Of a stretch of 38,915 nucleotides of DNA, positions 35,201 to 38,915 are shown piece after piece. The position numbers and the translations under genes were made by a program. How positions within the stretch are numbered: position 1 is the stretch's first letter; each line of letters opens with the position of its first letter. The notes beneath the pieces are model-generated. The model saw nothing but the letters and a program-made list of their open reading frames with translations. It made no database searches and was not told the DNA's origin. This stretch comes from Lachnospiraceae bacterium (GTDB lineage: Bacteria > Bacillota > Clostridia > Lachnospirales > Lachnospiraceae): the NCBI GenBank assembly GCA_017936785.1, contig JAGBEV010000024.1, positions 1-38,915 on the forward strand, written 5' to 3'.

Positions 35201-36478
35201 GCAAATAATCAGAATGATGGAAAGGGAAAATCAGATAGTGATATTGCCCTAGAAATTGGTGATATGTGCATCGCTGAAAAGGATATTGTGGAGGATTTGA
35301 AGTCAATACTCGTGAAAGATATTTGCAAAAAAGGTATGCAAAAATATCTGGAAATTTATGCAGGTGGAAAGCTTGTTTCAATCGCCAATGCAATTGGTGA
35401 CGGTGGACAGTACATCAATCATCTTGAATATAAGTTTAGCTCAGATGCAGCGAATTGGGTATGGAATAAGGATACTGTTCATAGCAAAATTGATGAATTG
35501 ATCATCGAATATGAGATTGTCGAATACAGCAATAAGGCCCTTGCAAAGCATGTTTCATACATTGAAACAATGAGAGCATGGTGCGATAGAATAGGACAGA
35601 TTAAATTAGCATATTCGGTAATTAAGAACAACATTGAAGAAGGAAAAGATTTTTTTGAAATGCTTCGTGATTTGAAAAAGGCGAATAGTCTTTTGGATTC
35701 ACAGAAAGCGAAATTCTTGGCTCTTTTGAAAGCTAATGTTGACAACTTCAGAACATTTATGTCATCACAGGCAGAGATGTTTATGAAGGCTTGTGCCCAT
35801 TATTTAGATGAACTTACATTGGATGATGTAAGGGCTATGCTAGAAGATGACCAGTATTCTTTCAAAGGTTCATATGTATCAGAACCGGACAAGTATATTG
35901 GAAAGGTTCAAAATGCTATTAGCGCTTATAAGGGAACGCTTGAAAATGTTAAGCTTCGTAAATTGTGGAAAGAATTAACGGGAACTGAAAAACCATTTGA
36001 TTGGTCGACTACATATTCTATGCCAATTATGGCAATGGTACCTGATTCTGACAGTGAAATTGCAAGAAAAGCATTTTCAACCATTAATACAGGAAAGAAT
36101 GATTCTAATGCAATAGCCAGTGCAAAAGATTATATTTCGAAAATAACCTATGTTGACAAACTTACAAGTAAAGAGGCAAGAGATAAAGCTTTTATTGATG
36201 CGTTCTTAAAGGATTATGAGGTTCTGTTTGAGGATGTTGATTCGGTAAAGGATTATTTGAAAGCACATATTACGGATCAACCATATTATTGGTTAGAAAA
36301 CAAAACTGTGACTTCGAAAATTCGTGAACTTGCAAGTGCTAAGTACATGGAGACTGGCTATTCAAAAGCTAAGAAAGTAATTGATGATATGTCGGCTGAA
36401 AAAGTAAAAGACTATTTGAAACAGCTGATAGAAGATAATGTACTGGTTGGTGTAGAAATCCTGAAGAGCAATAAGTGA
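32294..36478 (+). CDS. brxC: Large P-loop ATPase, BrxC/PglY-like
   Basis: This 1394-aa ATPase has a short N-terminal lead (MSYRDYFDIDPDYFPQVDKK), then Walker A GAYGTGKSH (61-69) and Walker B FIWDEF (Asp247, Glu248), followed by a sensor-like LMIVTHK and a VPPVHISLP segment. Most of the remaining protein is helical with no clear catalytic motif. The family of very large ATPases beside pglZ is a constant part of BREX systems. AGGAGG precedes the ATG, with 11 bp after brxP and 16 bp before pglZ. It probably forms a complex with the neighbouring proteins on DNA. Assignment to BrxC or PglY is by context and size. Confidence 0.83.
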   Translation: MSYRDYFDIDPDYFPQVDKKIIDTVPDLWKKFYPHPSFVNLLKATTDVLKRKYKLSVWVDGAYGTGKSHAVLTLKKLLEASEEETKAYFEKYNLDSFLCKDLMAQKESGKILVCHRYGSSDISNDTDLIVALQEGIEKALADNGIENQANMSLKNSLIRYFENTENKQSFDIYAGGTYKDRLGGDMAENIIEKLKTYEDDALRELITKIFKVPVVRGSFSMNTGEMCDWIREVIEKNNLYNLVFIWDEFSEYFENNLHHLTGFQQIAELSATAPFCLMIVTHKAEGYFSDSDPDKKKIIDRFVPPVHISLPENIAFALMHEAMKVTDDEALAEKWEKNKKSLKTRTNSSRTTVKNAINLSDSDLSNVLPIHPYAALLLQHISIYYTSTARSMFNFIKNDEGDNVKAFQWFIDNYDFSSQNPFITIDMLWSFFYENGQDKLASGIKEVLSCYTAKMDRELIEDEKRVLKTILLLQAVSDRMSGNKDIFLPNDKNLTMAFEGTDIELSARNIAKKLLNTHVVTRTPLTGEVFSYCCKNTGATIDSTPFIKDAQNKSTKDLSFMTGCELRNTVEFSGALKARYSLAYATVTDFDGEVKKANNPASVSNRLYAIVTIARDDNERATLQKKIKAFYESDTNSAVVVIDASNNILGEANYNEFVENYAMALAIGNSDINQRKTYEGYAIDVLKNWAKKIKAGDFYVYSKYAKDGDRATNYTDLTVKLMEINKFHYPECLEVAFPNVLNTMYDANSLAAGATCGITEETKGTFRSGNEATKLENALKDAWKIEDYWKTSHSYIANLKNAVVKIIDDVFKDHDRVSISHIYNILKAEPYGFMPCNLTAFILGFVLKEYANTVYSYSDNMTTDTLDTDKLATMISEVIKQENTPDKRYKDKYIVTLTEAERAFNKSTSEAFGIDPKYCVSVTDTRSRIREQMKIFSFPIWLIEYAIDDVSFKTSKDKVCALIDSYCSLANNQNDGKGKSDSDIALEIGDMCIAEKDIVEDLKSILVKDICKKGMQKYLEIYAGGKLVSIANAIGDGGQYINHLEYKFSSDAANWVWNKDTVHSKIDELIIEYEIVEYSNKALAKHVSYIETMRAWCDRIGQIKLAYSVIKNNIEEGKDFFEMLRDLKKANSLLDSQKAKFLALLKANVDNFRTFMSSQAEMFMKACAHYLDELTLDDVRAMLEDDQYSFKGSYVSEPDKYIGKVQNAISAYKGTLENVKLRKLWKELTGTEKPFDWSTTYSMPIMAMVPDSDSEIARKAFSTINTGKNDSNAIASAKDYISKITYVDKLTSKEARDKAFIDAFLKDYEVLFEDVDSVKDYLKAHITDQPYYWLENKTVTSKIRELASAKYMETGYSKAKKVIDDMSAEKVKDYLKQLIEDNVLVGVEILKSNK

Positions 36479-36494
36479 TTGTGAGGTGTAACTT

Positions 36495-38777
36495 ATGACG
36501 CTTGAAAAAATTGAAAAACACATTGAGATGTTTTTGGCATCAGATAAAAGATGGCCAATTATTGTTGATTTTTCAAACAAAGAAGACTTGAAAAATTTTG
36601 TTTATCATTTCTCTGTTGGATCTAATACTATTCTTTTCGCAGGTAATTTCTGCGGAAAGGATGGAACGATTAAGCTAGAAGAATTATTGAACCGAATAGA
36701 GAATAATACCGGCAACATATTTTTGACACATATATCTAGTTTTTTGAAATTATACGGCGAAAATGAAATTAAAAGACAGTTGAAGACGATTATTTCTAAG
36801 AGCATTAAGGGTCATGTTGTTATTGTTACATATCAATGCCGAAATTTCATAAGGTTTTCAGATAGTCGATTCAATGAAAGAGGTCAGATTTTGACTGTTG
36901 ACGGAGACTTCGATGAAATATCTAATATATGTCTGATTTCTCCTGATTTGGCTGCAGCGTTCAAGGGCTCATATAGTGGATTTGAAAAGACGGGAGAAGC
37001 TTTAGAAACATCTGTGGAAAAAACTATTTATATTGCAACAGATGTTAAGAAGCAAATGTTTAATATGTCCGTTATTAATATTTCTCAATTAAGCAATGGA
37101 TATGATATTTTGTGTTCAAAAGATTCTCGTATAAAGAATGTTCCGGAGAGCTTTGGTGAACCTGAACAGTGGAATAGATTACTCAAAGAGATGGGGGCAA
37201 ACAACATATCCTATGTTGTTGATCATGTATTTGGCAGCGAGGATAACTTAATTGAGTGTGTAAAGAAGTATCCAACATTCAATGATGAGAAGAAATGGAT
37301 ATTCTATATTTTATTATGCATATTAGGGACTAAAAAAAGTGCATATTTATCGCATGTATTGTTGATGACATCAAATTATCAGGATATTCCAAAGGCAATC
37401 TATCGAGGGATTTTGTCATTGGATAAAGATGATGCAGATTTTGAAAAAATATATAACAAGAGAAAGGAGTTCTTGACTGGTTATGTGGATTATCTAGATG
37501 AGGCTGTTGATTATTGTAAGATTGTGTCCACAAAACAAGCAGATTCTATTTATTTCTTGACGGATGTTACTCAGCCGGAAAGAGAAAAGATAATTGAATG
37601 GCTCGGTGTATATGGAAGTAAGTATGATTCGACTCAGCTGATTCAAATTCTCGGAAAAATATATCCTGATTTGGCAGCCTATTTGTCAAACTATAGATTT
37701 AAGAAAGAGTTTTTGAACACCTATTTTGAAAAATACAAGTATCAAAAGGTAATAAATAAGGTGCTTCCTACTTTTGAAACGGTGGTAGAAGATCAAGCTA
37801 TAAAACTTGATTTTGTTAGCCTGTTACCTGCAAGAACAAATGTATTTGATAAGATTGATCTCGTAGGTGCTAGAGTATTTTTCTTTGATTCTTTGGGTGT
37901 TGAATATCTTGGATATATACAGAGCAAATGTAATGAATATGGTTTGTCGGCAAATATAACATGTACTCGCAGCGAACTTCCGACCTTGACATGCTTTAAT
38001 AGAGAATTTGTGGATGTCTGTACTTCGAAAGGGTGCAAGGTTACAGATATTAAGGATCTTGATGAGATTAAGCATCATGGTGAGGATAGTTTTGATTATG
38101 AAAAACCAAAAACTCCTATATATCTCATAAAGGAACTTGAGATTATTGATAATGCATTAAAGGTTATCAGAGGTGAAATATTAAGCAGTCAGTATACTAA
38201 AGCAGTCATTGTTTCGGATCATGGTGCAAGCCGTTTGGCAGTTCTACACGAGACTGAAAATCTGTGGCAGATGGAAACAAAAGGAATGCACTCAGGTCGA
38301 TGCTGTCCAAAGAATGAAATAAACGAAAAACCATCTTTTGCAATTGAGGCAAATGATTACTGGGTGCTTGCCAATTATGATAGATTTAAGGGAAGCAGAA
38401 AAGCTAATGTTGAGGTTCATGGTGGTGCGACAATAGAGGAGGTTACGGTTCCTATCATTGAGATAACGAGAAAAGTGGATGGTATTGAAGCTTGGATTCT
38501 TGATGAATATAAGGTAATAACTCTTGGGGCTATGGAGGTGCCGACAATAAAGTTTTATGTCGGTGTTGTTAGTAACAATATCTCAATAAAGGTTGAAGAA
38601 AAATATTATGATGCCCATAGCACACCAGAGAAATACATTTATTCAGCGAAACTGGATGATTGTGTGAAGAAAGGTACATATATTGCGGAAATAATATACG
38701 GTTCAGAGACGTTATCATCTGGAAACACATTTGAGATTAAAAAGAAAGGTATGACAGAAGTAAGTTTATTTGACTAA
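36495..38777 (+). CDS. pglZ: PglZ-like protein, alkaline phosphatase superfamily (BREX type 4)
   Basis: This is a 760-aa protein. The N-terminal half (1-440) is mostly helical. The C-terminal half has PglZ-domain metal-site motifs in order: FFFDSLGVEYLGYI (Asp465), VSDHGASRLAVL (Asp575, His576) and VHGGATIEEVTVPIIEI (His642). A small beta domain closes the protein (KFYVGVVSNNISIKVEEKYY). PglZ is the hallmark of BREX defence, and this form, beside brxP and a large ATPase, fits type 4. GAGGTG precedes the ATG. It is the last gene of the tight operon visible here. Whether it is a phosphatase or a nuclease is not settled by sequence. Confidence 0.87.
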   Translation: MTLEKIEKHIEMFLASDKRWPIIVDFSNKEDLKNFVYHFSVGSNTILFAGNFCGKDGTIKLEELLNRIENNTGNIFLTHISSFLKLYGENEIKRQLKTIISKSIKGHVVIVTYQCRNFIRFSDSRFNERGQILTVDGDFDEISNICLISPDLAAAFKGSYSGFEKTGEALETSVEKTIYIATDVKKQMFNMSVINISQLSNGYDILCSKDSRIKNVPESFGEPEQWNRLLKEMGANNISYVVDHVFGSEDNLIECVKKYPTFNDEKKWIFYILLCILGTKKSAYLSHVLLMTSNYQDIPKAIYRGILSLDKDDADFEKIYNKRKEFLTGYVDYLDEAVDYCKIVSTKQADSIYFLTDVTQPEREKIIEWLGVYGSKYDSTQLIQILGKIYPDLAAYLSNYRFKKEFLNTYFEKYKYQKVINKVLPTFETVVEDQAIKLDFVSLLPARTNVFDKIDLVGARVFFFDSLGVEYLGYIQSKCNEYGLSANITCTRSELPTLTCFNREFVDVCTSKGCKVTDIKDLDEIKHHGEDSFDYEKPKTPIYLIKELEIIDNALKVIRGEILSSQYTKAVIVSDHGASRLAVLHETENLWQMETKGMHSGRCCPKNEINEKPSFAIEANDYWVLANYDRFKGSRKANVEVHGGATIEEVTVPIIEITRKVDGIEAWILDEYKVITLGAMEVPTIKFYVGVVSNNISIKVEEKYYDAHSTPEKYIYSAKLDDCVKKGTYIAEIIYGSETLSSGNTFEIKKKGMTEVSLFD

Positions 38778-38820
38778 TGGAGCATTCCTGTAATTCAGAA
38801 ATAATGCCAATTGAATAAAA

Positions 38821-38895
38821 AGAAACCTCTGATGTATGATTAGAGTGTTCATCTTGGCGGATGAAACAAAAACACTTAAATCAACGGAGGTTTCT
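38821..38895 (+). promoter_or_regulatory. Leader hairpin that buries the next ribosome site
   Basis: AGAAACCTC (38821-38829) pairs perfectly with GAGGTTTCT (38887-38895), covering most of the GGAGG ribosome site at 38886-38890. Inside are AGTGTT/AACACT (38844-38849, 38871-38876) and TTCATC/GATGAA (38849-38854, 38860-38865), which partly compete. The start codon follows 4 nt later. This could be a translation-control leader, or the left end of an insertion sequence. Confidence 0.6.
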
Positions 38896-38898
38896 AAA

Positions 38899-38915
38899 AT
38901 GAATTTAACACAGAA
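38899..38915 (+). CDS. Start of a further gene, cut by the window end
   Basis: An ATG at 38899 follows GGAGG with 8-nt spacing and reads MNLTQ before the window ends. In BREX type 4 the gene brxL would be expected here, but the 121-bp gap and hairpin leader differ from the 8-16 bp gaps inside the operon, so a separate unit such as a transposase gene is equally possible. Confidence 0.5.

Larger units (their letters stand above)
24460..38915. other. AT-rich defence island inserted next to guaA
   Basis: From the guaA stop to the window end, DNA is visibly AT-richer and codon use shifts to A/T endings (AAT, ATA, GAA, TTA). All intact genes here belong to phage-defence families: a DUF262/HEPN pair and a four-gene BREX-4-like operon. 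No integrase, transposase or clear flanking repeat lies inside the window, so the right boundary is not seen. Confidence 0.75.

Noticed and set aside
24445-38820. Repeat of the guaA 3' end as an island attachment site
   Set aside because: The best partial matches (GAGTTTGAGTGA at 26604-26615 and ATTGAATAA near 38810) are too short and imperfect in AT-rich DNA to count as attachment sites.
1-38915. CRISPR array, tRNA or rRNA genes
   Set aside because: No regularly spaced repeats, cloverleaf patterns or rRNA-like stretches were seen on either strand.

Overview
The window reads as a chromosomal segment of a spore-forming, Gram-positive Clostridia, most like a Lachnospiraceae gut anaerobe. The evidence is a SpoIIID gene, a spore-type DUF3794/LysM protein, a PyrK-linked class 1B dihydroorotate dehydrogenase, several lipoproteins with Gram-positive lipoboxes, strong Shine-Dalgarno sequences throughout and sigma-A promoters. 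No rRNA, tRNA or CRISPR array was seen.

Positions 1-24459 are core genome. In order they hold: a GH9-like lipoprotein with ddl and murF (peptidoglycan precursors); plsC on the minus strand; a small lipoprotein followed by pyrC-pyrK-pyrD (pyrimidine synthesis); a DUF3794/LysM protein; ispE with a GntR/FCD regulator; a small acidic membrane protein with a DUF1934 protein; a minus-strand membrane-anchored protein; an FKBP-type lipoprotein foldase; a coiled-coil NlpC/P60 peptidoglycan hydrolase; a YjbR-family protein; spoIIID; trkA-trkH potassium uptake (minus strand); an SDR epimerase with a MATE exporter; and guaA. Three very long imperfect palindromes (about 180-270 bp) fill the gaps after murF, pyrD and spoIIID. 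Two of them share the same small inner hairpins. A 19-bp hairpin followed by a T-run covers the ribosome binding site of the DUF3794 gene.

From about 24460 to the end the DNA becomes visibly AT-richer and holds only defence-type genes, starting just past the stop codon of guaA, whose 3' end is a known island insertion site. The first unit is a DUF262 protein with a HEPN nuclease-like partner (RNKLAH motif). After a 776-bp AT-rich gap comes a tight four-gene operon: an 899-aa protein with helical and winged-helix-like segments, a 780-aa PAPS-reductase/ferredoxin/C-terminal-domain fusion (BrxP-like), a 1394-aa P-loop ATPase (BrxC/PglY-like) and a 760-aa PglZ-like protein of the alkaline phosphatase superfamily. 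This matches BREX type 4, the type with a PAPS reductase and no PglX methyltransferase. The 899-aa leading gene and the in-cis ferredoxin module are the least explained parts. The window ends in the first codons of another gene whose ribosome binding site is buried in a hairpin; whether it is brxL or an insertion sequence cannot be told.
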